NCBI RefSeq assembly: GCF_017086365.1
Contig: NZ_CP070969.1
Span: 4,464,001-4,528,000 of the forward strand
Reading direction: 5' to 3'
DNA length: 64,000 nt
Source: Paenibacillus tianjinensis
GTDB lineage: Bacteria; Bacillota; Bacilli; Paenibacillales; Paenibacillaceae
The notes below the pieces were generated by a model. The model was not told the DNA's origin and did no database searches. It saw only the letters and a program-made list of their open reading frames with translations. Within the stretch, counting starts at the first letter, position 1, and the number at the start of each line of letters is the position of its first letter. The translations under genes and the position numbers were made by a program. This document shows positions 54,540-63,788 of the stretch, in pieces.

Positions 54540-56630
54540 TTAGTAGATGATCCGCTGGCTTGCATCCATAATGCCGCTCTTTCTGAAGAAATACGTATTG
54601 ATCTGGTCGCGCCATTCCTTGGCATGAGCGGCCTGCCCTTTGAGGCGCTCCTCCACCTGCACATACAGATCCTCTCTGAGGTTCCCCTGCAAGCTGCTCC
54701 ATAAGGTGACCAGCTCTTCCGCACGTTCTGCGCCAGCAAAATGAGTATCATAAATATGCTGGATCACCGTTTTTCCGGAATGGAGCACATGGGTATACGG
54801 AACATGATGGAAGAACAGCAGCAATTCATCAGGGCATTCCTCGAGCGAATCATACCGTGCAGCATTGCTGCCGATATACTGGGAACTGTAGCCTGTACCA
54901 CTCTTCACGGTCCGGTCGACTCCGATCCCGTGGTTGTCAGCATAATGGTACGTCCCCCACTGGGAATATTCATAGCCGTCCACATTCGGCCCGTAATGAT
55001 GCTCCGGATTGATCATCCAGCCCACGCCGAGCGGAGCTGTGTAGGATTCATAAATCTCCCAAGAATCCAGCAGAATCCGGCTGATCACAGCTGCTATTGT
55101 CGGATCTTTGCCAAAGGTAAGAGCGATCCATTCCCCGGCAATCTCTTCCGCGCTCAGCTCCGGATTCCAGGCCAGACGGCCGTATCCGTACAGATTAGCC
55201 TGGGCCAGCAGATGGCCGGTCCAGTTCAAGTCATTGCCAACATTGGACACCGCCGCGATCCCGCTGTACCGGTTGCCCCACAGCGAGCCGTCTACAATAT
55301 GCTTAACCGGAGAAGCTTCCCCCTTGGCATACGTATTGAATTCCAGCACCTCTTTCCACTGGGGGACAAGGTAACAGACATGGCGCTGCTGGCCGGTATA
55401 TTCCTGGGCAATCTGGAATTCGATCACTTGATTAGTCCGCTCCAGCGCCCCGAACAGCGGGGATACCGGTTCCCGGACCTGGAAATCCATCGGCCCGTTC
55501 TTGATCTGCAGAATGACATTGTCTTTGAATTTGCCGTCTAGCGGTTTGAAGTGATCATAGGCCGCTCTCGCCCGGTCTGTCTTGCGGTCACGCCAGTCCT
55601 GCTTACAGTTGTACACAAAGCAGCGCCAGATGACGATTCCGCCATAGGGCTCTAGGGCTTCCGCCAGCATATTCGCACCATCGGCATGGTCGCGCCCGTA
55701 CGTGAACGGTCCCGGACGGTTCTCCGAATCCGCCTTGACCACGAAGCCGCCGAAATCGGGGATCGCCTGGTAAATATCGGCCGCTTTGCGCTGCCACCAG
55801 CTGCGCACGCCCGGATCGAGCGGGTCAGCTGTACCCACTTCCCCTTCATGCATCGGTCCGGCAAAATTAACGCTCAGGAACAGCCGGATGCCATACAGCC
55901 TGAATATATCAGCTATGCTTGCCACCTCGGGCAAATAATCCGAAATAAACAGCGTCTCCAGGGCATGGACATTCACATTATTGATCGCGATGGCATTGAT
56001 GCCGGTCGAGGACATCAGCCGAGCGTAGTCGCGGATCCGTCCCATATCCCCTTTAAACCGGTTATTTTCATAGAAGAAGGATCTCCCCGCATACCCCCGC
56101 TCTACACTGCCGTCAAAGTTATCCCAATGATTAATCATCCGAAGCCCGTTTACCGGATTCAAGGTTATATCGAGTTCCTCAATCTCCTGCAATGTGCCGA
56201 GCAGGCGCAGCAGGTGAAACACTCCATAGAGAACACCTGCCGGCGAAGCGGCTCCTACAGCAATGCAGTGATGATCTGCACTCGTGCGGATGGCGAATCC
56301 TTCACGTTCCACCTTGCGAATGTCAGCCTCACTAAACACACTGTGGATCAGCGCATTCCCGCCCCCGAAGGTGCCGATGGCAACCCTTAAATTGCCGGAG
56401 CTTAACTTATGATCCGCCTGGACCCGGATAGCAAGCATACCTTCGATGCCCCTGCTCCATTCCGCCAGTGCAGCCTGAACCGTATCATCAGCTTCCGTAA
56501 CGCTCACCGCTCCGCACCATTTTACATATTGCTCCTGCAGCCTGCCCTGTGGCAGTGCCGGATAGCCCAGCCAGGCGCCGTAACCATGATCTTCGATCGA
56601 AACATGATGCTCATTGGATTCTTTCATCAT
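54540..56630 (-). CDS. aguA: Alpha-glucuronidase, GH67
   Basis: Removes (4-O-methyl)glucuronic acid from the non-reducing end of aldouronic acids derived from xylan. 696 residues with no signal peptide, so intracellular. GH67 marks: [46 protein letters not shown] with the general acid region, [12 protein letters not shown], and [19 protein letters not shown] with the general base region. AGGAGGAG precedes an ATG pair. It follows the GH52 gene by 42 bp; its product glucuronate would feed UxaC-UxuB-UxuA encoded 2 kb away. Confidence 0.95.
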   Translation of the reverse strand: MMKESNEHHVSIEDHGYGAWLGYPALPQGRLQEQYVKWCGAVSVTEADDTVQAALAEWSRGIEGMLAIRVQADHKLSSGNLRVAIGTFGGGNALIHSVFSEADIRKVEREGFAIRTSADHHCIAVGAASPAGVLYGVFHLLRLLGTLQEIEELDITLNPVNGLRMINHWDNFDGSVERGYAGRSFFYENNRFKGDMGRIRDYARLMSSTGINAIAINNVNVHALETLFISDYLPEVASIADIFRLYGIRLFLSVNFAGPMHEGEVGTADPLDPGVRSWWQRKAADIYQAIPDFGGFVVKADSENRPGPFTYGRDHADGANMLAEALEPYGGIVIWRCFVYNCKQDWRDRKTDRARAAYDHFKPLDGKFKDNVILQIKNGPMDFQVREPVSPLFGALERTNQVIEFQIAQEYTGQQRHVCYLVPQWKEVLEFNTYAKGEASPVKHIVDGSLWGNRYSGIAAVSNVGNDLNWTGHLLAQANLYGYGRLAWNPELSAEEIAGEWIALTFGKDPTIAAVISRILLDSWEIYESYTAPLGVGWMINPEHHYGPNVDGYEYSQWGTYHYADNHGIGVDRTVKSGTGYSSQYIGSNAARYDSLEECPDELLLFFHHVPYTHVLHSGKTVIQHIYDTHFAGAERAEELVTLWSSLQGNLREDLYVQVEERLKGQAAHAKEWRDQINTYFFRKSGIMDASQRIIY

Positions 56631-56672
56631 CTGGAAGACTCCTCCTGTGTTTTACCTGAGTGTAGGATTTAC

Positions 56673-58901
56673 CTAGCTATTGGCTTTTCTGCAGTCCGTC
56701 AGCGATCTGCTGCCCGTACCTTCCAGGAGCCAGAGGATTGCTGTAACTCCGCGGGGGTAATACTTACTTCCACCTATCAGGCCGGATAAGATCTGGTCAC
56801 TCCAGCACCAGTAGGACAGCTCGGGATGCAGCAGCCAGTTCACATGCGCAGCATCAGCCGCAAGTCCGCTTTCCTCCCAGGGCAGCTGCAGAATCTCCCG
56901 GGCGATGAACTGGGACAGATAGATTTTGCTGAGCCACGAGTTATTGCTTGTGGACGACAGCTTCCAGCCTCCGTCCTCGAACAGGCAGATGCCTGGAACC
57001 AGCACCGTATGGAGGTGGGTATTCAGCGCGCTGAGATACTCCGCGAATCTGCCGCCGGGATCGAGCGCTTCTCCGCAGCCGGTGAAGAGCGGGAAGACCA
57101 GTCCTTCAATCGCCGGAATGATACAGGATTGGTTGTCTTCATGGATAATAGCAGGAATATAACCGTCACTGTTTAATTGGGAAGATAGCGAAGCGGCACA
57201 CTTCACGGCCTGCTGCCCTGCCTCTGCTGCCAGTTCAGCCAGTCCTTCCTGTCCGAAGAACTTCTCCAGCGCCACATAGGCCGCCCAGCATTTTCCTGCC
57301 ATATAAATGTTATTGCGGGACTGCCCAAGCGAGGTATCAAGGCTGTCATAGGTAGTGATTTCGGCACCGCCTTGGGTACGGTTGCTGTCCAGACCCATCA
57401 GGCCGTTGCGCTGGCTGCTGTCCGGATGATCGCGGTTCAGCATGCTGTCAAAGCAGGCACGGAGTGTCGGGAGCATTTTATCGGTAAAATCACGGTCTTT
57501 GGTCTGTTCGATGTAGACGAGCGCCGAGACCAGCCAATTGACCAGCTCCTCATGGCTCATATAAGAGAAGCAGTCATCCAGCCCGGCCAGCTCATAAGCG
57601 GAATACTGCGGCCGCGAGAATACATTGGCGACGCCGACATCATGAGTGAAGCTGATCCCTCCGGGGTACTCCTCGTTTCCGCCCGGAAAGACAACCTTAT
57701 CCTCATAGCTGTAGCGGTCTACGAACAATTCGAGCTCATTGCGCACCGTCCACGGGTTCATTACCAGTTCAAAGAACAGCTGATCCGCCGTTAAATCCAG
57801 CGTATTCATCATTCGGTATTCACCTTCATTCACGATCCAGATGTACCGGTCCCCGTCGTGCAGAAGCTGAGTGCTGCCATAATAGCTGTGAATCGCATGC
57901 GAGAGCATAAAGGTCTGATCTCCGGTAAGCCCCGCAGAGGCAATCCATGCATCCGCTGCTGAACAGGAACCGGTAAGCTCATCAAAATGCTCCAGCGCAT
58001 AGCCGGCCACGGCATCAATATTGTTAAAGTAACGGGTATATGCATAGCTGGCATCGATTCCTGTGGTCACCAATCCGCCCCGGTAAAAACAGATGGCAAA
58101 ACGGTATGTCCGTTTCTCCCCCGGAGGAACCTCCATCAACACGGCGCCTGTGCCGCCCAGTCCGAATGCCAGGTTGTGCGTAAGCTTAGCCTCCAGAATC
58201 TTCTCCATCGTGAACCCGAGTGCAGACTGGACCTCCTCAGCGTCACAGGCAACTGCCATCAGCCGGCCTTGTCCGATTCCCTGAAAAGCCCCTCCGCTGG
58301 TGTCGCTGAGTCTGCGCATGGAGCTGTAGGGATCGCTGCCTTCATAACCGAAGAAGCCTTTTCGCGCAAAAGTACCCTTTGTATTGTCCAGTGTAAGCTC
58401 GGCGAAGACTGCCGGCAGCAGGGCTGCCTTGAGCGCAGCTTCATCAGCAGCGGCCGGGTCAGGAACCGGACGGACAGGGGAGTACAATTGAAAAGTCAGG
58501 TCACCCGCCTGCCAGGTATCAGTCGCTGCCCCAAGTTTTCTGCTGATTTCATGGTCTTGAAACGCTTTCAAAAGTACGCCGGACGGCTGATGGGATCCAT
58601 TTGTCTTAGCTTCGTCATTCTCGCCCGGCGGAACAGGGAGTCCCTGCTGCAATTCCTTTGCGGTTTCATCCGCTTTTTCTATATCGTATCTGGCGCCGGC
58701 ATCCTCGACCTGATCGAAAAAAGGCAGCGCCTCGTAACTTGCACCGTCTGCGGACTGGAATCCGATATACACATTCTGGTCAGCCGGTTTACCCAGCTCC
58801 AGTCCAAGTCCCCCATGTTTGCCTTTAAAACCTAAAGTGAAGCTTGCAAAAGCACCTATCGGTGAATGCTGGACATTATAGAACAGATTAGATTTTGTCA
58901 T
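56673..58901 (-). CDS. Beta-xylosidase, GH52
   Basis: Cleaves xylose from the non-reducing end of xylo-oligosaccharides. 742 residues, no signal peptide. It opens with NLFYNVQHSPIGAFASFTLG, the GH52 start, and carries the nucleophile region WIVNEGEYRMMNT and the acid/base region GLMGLDSNRTQGG. TSNNSWLSKIYLSQFI and SKYYPRGVTAILWL are also typical. It is slightly longer than the family norm (about 700) because of an insertion near residues 80-110. GGAAGGAG precedes the ATG. It heads the GH52-GH67-Nif3 operon, divergent from an AraC regulator. Confidence 0.95.
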   Translation of the reverse strand: MTKSNLFYNVQHSPIGAFASFTLGFKGKHGGLGLELGKPADQNVYIGFQSADGASYEALPFFDQVEDAGARYDIEKADETAKELQQGLPVPPGENDEAKTNGSHQPSGVLLKAFQDHEISRKLGAATDTWQAGDLTFQLYSPVRPVPDPAAADEAALKAALLPAVFAELTLDNTKGTFARKGFFGYEGSDPYSSMRRLSDTSGGAFQGIGQGRLMAVACDAEEVQSALGFTMEKILEAKLTHNLAFGLGGTGAVLMEVPPGEKRTYRFAICFYRGGLVTTGIDASYAYTRYFNNIDAVAGYALEHFDELTGSCSAADAWIASAGLTGDQTFMLSHAIHSYYGSTQLLHDGDRYIWIVNEGEYRMMNTLDLTADQLFFELVMNPWTVRNELELFVDRYSYEDKVVFPGGNEEYPGGISFTHDVGVANVFSRPQYSAYELAGLDDCFSYMSHEELVNWLVSALVYIEQTKDRDFTDKMLPTLRACFDSMLNRDHPDSSQRNGLMGLDSNRTQGGAEITTYDSLDTSLGQSRNNIYMAGKCWAAYVALEKFFGQEGLAELAAEAGQQAVKCAASLSSQLNSDGYIPAIIHEDNQSCIIPAIEGLVFPLFTGCGEALDPGGRFAEYLSALNTHLHTVLVPGICLFEDGGWKLSSTSNNSWLSKIYLSQFIAREILQLPWEESGLAADAAHVNWLLHPELSYWCWSDQILSGLIGGSKYYPRGVTAILWLLEGTGSRSLTDCRKANS

Positions 58902-58990
58902 AATGACTCCTTCCCGGTTCGTACGTTTAGGATCGATTTGCCTGATGGTACTTCCTTATCCTACCACGGGCTACCCGGAGGGAACATTGT

Positions 58991-59021
58991 CAAATCAAGC
59001 AATAATTTACCCAAATCAAGC
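58991..59021. promoter_or_regulatory. AraC-type direct-repeat operator
   Basis: CAAATCAAGC occurs exactly twice, at 58991-59000 and 59012-59021. The 21-bp period puts both on one face of the helix, as in araI1-araI2. On the minus strand the promoter-proximal copy runs into TTGACA (58993-58988), where a -35 box of the GH52 promoter could lie, though no clear -10 box follows at 17 bp. Confidence 0.7.
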
Positions 59022-59081
59022 TAATGTCAGCTATACTAATAGATAAACCATTGAACTAGATAAACCAAGGGGGAACTGCTC

Positions 59082-59996
59082 ATGGCTTCAGCTTTTATGC
59101 CGCCTGCACTTGGAGAAAGCATCAGTGAAACGATTATACCGGACGTAAAAACTACGCTGAACCTGTTCGGCATGCATCTGAGGAAAGTAAGCGGTGCTTG
59201 GAATTATCCAATTCATGCCCACCCGCAGTACGAATTCAACTATGTGCTTGAAGGGGAGCAGCGGATGAACGTCAATAACCGCAGCTATACGCAGCGGGCC
59301 GGGGATCTGGTCCTGCTCAGACCCGGAGACTCCCATTCCAGCCAGAGTGGCAACGGCCAGCCGTTCACCTATTTCTGCATTCATTTTGACATCGATGACA
59401 AGCTTCTGATCTCGCTGCTGAGCCGGCTGAATCATATGCTCTTTACCGCGGCAAGCCCCATTGCGCATAAACTCACGCCTCCCCTAAGCAAATTGGTGGA
59501 CATTTCAACTACAATCCATGGGGATATTACCATGTCTCAGCGGATGATGCTGCAGTCCGCGGTCTTCGACCTGTTCGGCCAGCTGTGGGAGGCGTTCTCG
59601 ATTGAGGCGAATCTGCATGCTTCTGCTACTTATGAGAAGGTAGAGCTTGCCCACCAGATCCGCAGCCGGCTCCAGGGACTTGTCTACCAGCAGTTCAAAC
59701 ACGATGTACAGGAAGACCGGACGCTTGGCGTCGATGATATTGCTGCAGAGCTGGGCATCAGCTCCTCGCACTGCTACCGGGTATTCCGGCAGGTGTTCGG
59801 TCTCTCCCCCCGGGAGTTCCTCTCCCAGCAGATGCTTCATGAGGCCAAGGTGCTGCTGGATGATCTGCGGCTACCGGTCAGCCAGATCTCTGCCCTGCTC
59901 GGCTACCGCGATATCGCTCATTTCAGCCGCCAGTTCAAACGCTGGTACGGCAAATCTCCCAGGGAGTACCGGGAATCGGGCCGGGAACACAGATAA
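59082..59996 (+). CDS. AraC family regulator of the xylan operon
   Basis: Regulator of 304 residues with an N-terminal cupin-like sensor domain (HAHPQYEFNYVLEGEQRM, AGDLVLLRPGDSHSS) and a C-terminal double helix-turn-helix (ISSSHCYRVFRQVFGLSP and YRDIAHFSRQFKRWYGKSP). AAGGGGG lies 9 bases before the ATG. Divergent from the GH52-GH67 operon; the direct repeat at 58991-59021 lies between. A TATACT at 59032 may be its own -10 box. The ligand is probably a xylan-derived sugar. Confidence 0.9.
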   Translation: MASAFMPPALGESISETIIPDVKTTLNLFGMHLRKVSGAWNYPIHAHPQYEFNYVLEGEQRMNVNNRSYTQRAGDLVLLRPGDSHSSQSGNGQPFTYFCIHFDIDDKLLISLLSRLNHMLFTAASPIAHKLTPPLSKLVDISTTIHGDITMSQRMMLQSAVFDLFGQLWEAFSIEANLHASATYEKVELAHQIRSRLQGLVYQQFKHDVQEDRTLGVDDIAAELGISSSHCYRVFRQVFGLSPREFLSQQMLHEAKVLLDDLRLPVSQISALLGYRDIAHFSRQFKRWYGKSPREYRESGREHR

Positions 59997-60060
59997 GTCC
60001 TGATGGTAATGGTAAGGAAAAGACCTGTTCGTCTGCCGGCAAACCACTTGATAGCTGCAC

Positions 60061-60092
60061 AAAAAGACCCGCCGGAACAATATCCGGCGGGG
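60061..60092 (-). terminator. Terminator in the gap before the CE7 gene end
   Basis: Perfect stem CCCGCCGG/CCGGCGGG with loop ATATTGTT, followed on the minus strand by TCTTTTT. It lies about 180 bp after the CE7 esterase stop and 65 bp after the convergent araC stop. The 274-bp gap shows nothing else recognisable. Confidence 0.7.
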
Positions 60093-60270
60093 CTATTGCA
60101 GCGGTGCTTGAATCCGGCAGAATCAGCCGTTCATACATTAGGGCGGCACCGGCTGGGTTCGGCCAAGCTTAACTGCCGAGGGTTATCCACCTACGGCTGG
60201 AATGATGATCGTAGAGAAGCTTCACTCCGGATGGATCATGGCCGGCGGTGTACAGTTCCAGTTTCTATGC

Positions 60271-61236
60271 TTAGAGAAACCACTCCGGAAACCATTGTTT
60301 CAGCGATTTAAGCTTGGCCTCGGTCTGAATCGCTCCCCCGCCCTCATGGGCGTTGAACGGATAAATATTGATATCTTTCTCCCCGGTAATCCGGTTATAG
60401 GTGGCAAAATACATCTCCGGCGGGCAGGTCTCATCCTTCAGGCCTACGGAGGCAAGCACCTTGCAGGTAATCCGCCCGGCCATATTCATCGTATCGAAAT
60501 AACTCAGCTCATTCATCACCAGATCCAGTTCTTCCGGATGCCGGCGGAGATAGTCGGCTACAGAGGCAAACGCGCCATGCTCACCCTCTATTCTCCGCAC
60601 CAGATTACTGTTGCTCGGAACATCTGCGAGCGCTGCTACAGGCCTGTCATCCAGCGCGGCCATTGCCATCGTCAAAGCCCCGCCCTGACTGCCGCCTTCA
60701 ACGACAATCCGCTTAGGGTCCACTTCCGGCTGGGTGCAGGCAAAATCGATCGCCTTCATACAGTCCATATATTGATAGCGGTAATAATACTCATATTTGC
60801 TGCGCGCACCTTTACTGGCAAGGTTCATGGAGTATCCCCAGGATGAGGGGGCCCGGCTGCCGGTGCGTCCGCCCTGCTCTCTGCAATCAATCGACACCAC
60901 AGCAAAACCCATCAATACCCAGTGCATGAACTCGGAGGGCTCCCCCCGGCTGCCGTTGAATCCGTGATAATGGATTAGGCACGGGTACTTCTCCTTTTGC
61001 ATGAAATCAGGAACAATATACCACCCGTACACCGGCGTTGTATCCATCCCGTCAAAGCTGATCTCATATACGCTTACCTGCTCAATGGGATAGGTTATTT
61101 TTTGTCTGCTGCTATTCAATGGAACTGCCCTAGCCTCGGAAATGGTTTCCTCCCAAAACTGGTCAAAGTCCTCCTGCCGGGTAAGCTCCGGCTTATAGTT
61201 GAATAATTCCTTCGTAATATCCTCCAGGTAACCCAT
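60271..61236 (-). CDS. Acetylxylan esterase / cephalosporin-C deacetylase, CE7
   Basis: Alpha/beta hydrolase of 321 residues without a signal peptide. CE7 marks: the family RGQ-type region is replaced by CREQGGRTG, the nucleophile Ser is in VEGGSQGGALTMA, the Asp in VGLKDETCPPEMYF and the His in NAHEGGG. It would deacetylate imported xylo-oligosaccharides, matching GH52 and GH67 encoded nearby. GGGGAG precedes the ATG. The LCP gene lies 37 bp upstream on the same strand; co-transcription is possible but functionally odd. Confidence 0.9.
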   Translation of the reverse strand: MGYLEDITKELFNYKPELTRQEDFDQFWEETISEARAVPLNSSRQKITYPIEQVSVYEISFDGMDTTPVYGWYIVPDFMQKEKYPCLIHYHGFNGSRGEPSEFMHWVLMGFAVVSIDCREQGGRTGSRAPSSWGYSMNLASKGARSKYEYYYRYQYMDCMKAIDFACTQPEVDPKRIVVEGGSQGGALTMAMAALDDRPVAALADVPSNSNLVRRIEGEHGAFASVADYLRRHPEELDLVMNELSYFDTMNMAGRITCKVLASVGLKDETCPPEMYFATYNRITGEKDINIYPFNAHEGGGAIQTEAKLKSLKQWFPEWFL

Positions 61237-61273
61237 GTTCTCTACTCCCCTAATGCTTATTTACAATCTTCAG

Positions 61274-62359
61274 CTAATTAAGTTCTGTGATGCCAAAATC
61301 ATGCAGCAGCTCCTGAGTATCAAGCGCAGGCAATCCCAGCGGGGTGCGTAAATTCTGCAGCTTCTCCACCAGATCCTCTTCATTCGCGTACGCGTACGGG
61401 CTCTTCCATTCCGATTCCAGAGTGAGCAGTTCACTGGATGCAGGCTTCATGGAGTTATAATTCAGAATCCAGCTCATCAGCTGATCCTTGCTAATATCGG
61501 TACGGATATTATCGCCCAGAATATCGATAATCTCCCCCCACTTGGCAATTCCGCTCACGGAATCCAGCTTATCCAGAATGAGGTTCAGCACCTCCTGCTG
61601 CCGTTCATTACGGGAGAAATCGGATGACTCTGCGGTTCCCCGGTTGGATTTACGGTAACGGACGAAATCCAAAGCTTCTTTGCCGCTTAAATGCTGCATC
61701 CCTTTTTTCAGGTCAATATTAGTACCGTCGGCATTATCCACGTACCGCATATCCATCGGCACATTGATATCCAGCCCGCCCAGCTCATCCACGATGCTGC
61801 TGAATGCTGCAAAATTAATCAGAATCATATGCTCAATATCCATTTGCAGGATACTGCCGTAGAACTCTCTTGTTTTGCTTAAATCCTCGTCCTTGTTATG
61901 TGCGTAATAATAGGCATAGTAGTAATTGGCCTTATGCGAGCCGATCTCACGGCTTGTGATCCTCAGATCACGGGGGATCGACAGGATAGACAGCTTCCTT
62001 GTAACAGGCTCATAAACCACCGGCATCAGCACATCCGTATTCAGCGTCCCTCCGCTGCCGCTTCTATTATCCACACCGGCGAGTAAAAAGGTAAGCGGCT
62101 TATTCTCATCCTTTTCCTCCGGAGCCTCAGCATCTGCCGATGCTCCGGGCACTGGTGATGCAGGACCAGCAGTTTCAGCGGGAGGGGTCCCAGATGCCGA
62201 TATCCGGTCAAGCGCCCGTTCGGCCTTAAAATACAGTGTTCCGGCATAGACAGCTCCGGCGATCAGACATGTACCAAGTATAGCTGAGATACTAAGCAGT
62301 GTCTTGCGGGTACGTTTTTTGCTGCGTTGTGCTTTCCTTCTCTTGCTTCGCTCCTCCAT
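61274..62359 (-). CDS. LCP (LytR-CpsA-Psr) family wall polymer ligase
   Basis: Membrane-anchored enzyme that attaches teichoic acid or other wall polymers to peptidoglycan. Very basic N-terminus, one helix (LLSISAILGTCLIAGAVYAG), a Pro/Ala/Glu-rich linker of about 35 residues, then the LCP domain (about 85-290): FLLAGVDNRSGSGGTLNTDV, SIPRDLRI, INFAAFSSIVDELGGLDINV and ALDFVRYRKSN. Arg and Asp residues of the active site are present. GAGGGAG is at 11 bases before the ATG. Confidence 0.92.
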   Translation of the reverse strand: MEERSKRRKAQRSKKRTRKTLLSISAILGTCLIAGAVYAGTLYFKAERALDRISASGTPPAETAGPASPVPGASADAEAPEEKDENKPLTFLLAGVDNRSGSGGTLNTDVLMPVVYEPVTRKLSILSIPRDLRITSREIGSHKANYYYAYYYAHNKDEDLSKTREFYGSILQMDIEHMILINFAAFSSIVDELGGLDINVPMDMRYVDNADGTNIDLKKGMQHLSGKEALDFVRYRKSNRGTAESSDFSRNERQQEVLNLILDKLDSVSGIAKWGEIIDILGDNIRTDISKDQLMSWILNYNSMKPASSELLTLESEWKSPYAYANEEDLVEKLQNLRTPLGLPALDTQELLHDFGITELN

Positions 62360-62540
62360 TCCCTTCCTCCTGGCTCCCTCTCATTAATGTTATAAGTTGT
62401 AAATGATTATACCATAGGCTGGTAAAGCCGCTTACTAAAAAGTGGAAGAGATGCGGGGCGTATCATTGAGGTGTCGTCACATGCAGGCTTTTTCAAAAGG
62501 TGTATAATAGTAGGAACTTACCAAAAAAGGATGTCATGAC

Positions 62541-63509
62541 ATGCTTCTTGCTGTGAACCGTGTGCTTAACCGGATGATGCCGCTGATCACTCCGCTGAGT
62601 GTCCTGACCGGGGTACTCTGCGGCAGTGCGCTTACTCCTTACACCTTTTTGTCTCCCTGGCTGTTTGCTTTTATGACGTTTGCCGGCAGCATCAGTCTTG
62701 GATTTAAAGATTTTGTGAATGTGCTCAAAAAGCCCGTGCCCCTGTTCGCCTGCTTATTTATCCTTCATCTGGCCATGCCGCTGGTTGCCTTCGGACTCGG
62801 GAATGTGCTCTACCACTCGGATGAATTCACCATCACCGGCCTTGTGCTTGCTGCGGTGATTCCTACGGGGATCAGCAGCTTTATCTGGGTCAGCATTTAT
62901 AAAGGCAACACCGCTCTTACCCTCTCGATTATTCTGATCGACACGCTGCTGGCTCCCTTTATCGTACCGGGTGTCCTTTCCGTGCTGATTGGAACCAGTG
63001 TGGAGCTGGATACCTGGGCCATGATGAGCAGCCTCTTCTGGATGATTGTCGTGCCCTCTCTCCTGGGTATGGTGCTTAATGAATGGAGCAAGGGTGCGGT
63101 CGCTCCCGTATGGAGCCCGAGACTGAACCCTCTATCCAAACTGTTCATGGCTGCCGTGATTATGATTAACGGCTCCGTCATTTCCCCTTACCTGGCGGAC
63201 ATCAATCTTCATCTGGTTGGTCTGGCCGCTGTCATTGTGCTGATGGCTTCCACCGGCTATTGTCTTTGCTTTCTCATCGCCAGGCTTCTGCGCTGGAACG
63301 AAGCAGATGAAGTCGCCCTGCTCTTCAACGGCGCCATGCGCAATATCAGCGCCGGCGCGGTACTCGCGGTGTCCTATTTCCCCGCTCCGGTCGCCGTCCC
63401 CGTCGTACTAGGCATGGTGTTTCAGCAGCTGCTCGCTTCGCTGGTAGGCTTCCTTCTTGGCCGCCGCTCCAAGGTAAATCAGGCAGCCGACCGCACTTCA
63501 GCGGCTTGA
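62541..63509 (+). CDS. Bile acid:sodium symporter (BASS) family transporter
   Basis: Membrane protein of 322 residues with about nine to ten helices. BASS features: FAGSISLGFKDFVNVLKKP and AVIPTGISSFIWVSIYKGNTALTL, and the C-terminal GAMRNISAGAVLAV region. Members move organic anions or precursors such as pantoate with Na+; the substrate here is unknown. AAAAAAGGATG precedes the ATG, and TATAAT at 62503 could be its -10 box. Confidence 0.82.
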   Translation: MLLAVNRVLNRMMPLITPLSVLTGVLCGSALTPYTFLSPWLFAFMTFAGSISLGFKDFVNVLKKPVPLFACLFILHLAMPLVAFGLGNVLYHSDEFTITGLVLAAVIPTGISSFIWVSIYKGNTALTLSIILIDTLLAPFIVPGVLSVLIGTSVELDTWAMMSSLFWMIVVPSLLGMVLNEWSKGAVAPVWSPRLNPLSKLFMAAVIMINGSVISPYLADINLHLVGLAAVIVLMASTGYCLCFLIARLLRWNEADEVALLFNGAMRNISAGAVLAVSYFPAPVAVPVVLGMVFQQLLASLVGFLLGRRSKVNQAADRTSAA

Positions 63510-63617
63510 GCGAAGGCCGGGGATCGGTGAGTAAGCCCCCGGCCTCTAACTCGGTCTAGCAGAAAGCCCCGCTGTAGGCTAAGGTTCTGGAGCCGAGAGG
63601 GCTGCTGCCCGAATGAG

Positions 63618-63788
63618 GCGAAATCAAAGGGATTTTTACCTTTAATTCCCCCATATTGCCCGCCTGCGGCGAAATCAAGGGGATTTTTACCTTTAATTCC
63701 CTCATACTGCCCACCTGTGGCGAAATCAAGGGGATTTTTACCTTTAATTCCCCCATACTGCCCACTTGCGGCGAAATCGAAGGTACTT
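63618..63788. repeat. 51-bp tandem array (three full units and part of a fourth)
   Basis: Units begin at 63618, 63669, 63720 and 63771, each starting GCGAAATC and containing an AAGGGGATTTTTACCTTTAA-type imperfect palindrome. The last unit is cut near 63789 where the IS3-family element begins. Because 51 is a multiple of three, a minus-strand frame stays open through it, encoding a 17-residue repeat (KGKNPLDFA core); no ribosome site or conserved start supports a real gene. Confidence 0.85.

Noticed and set aside
63618..63788. CRISPR array
   Set aside because: The whole 51-bp unit is repeated, with no variable spacers and no cas genes in the window.
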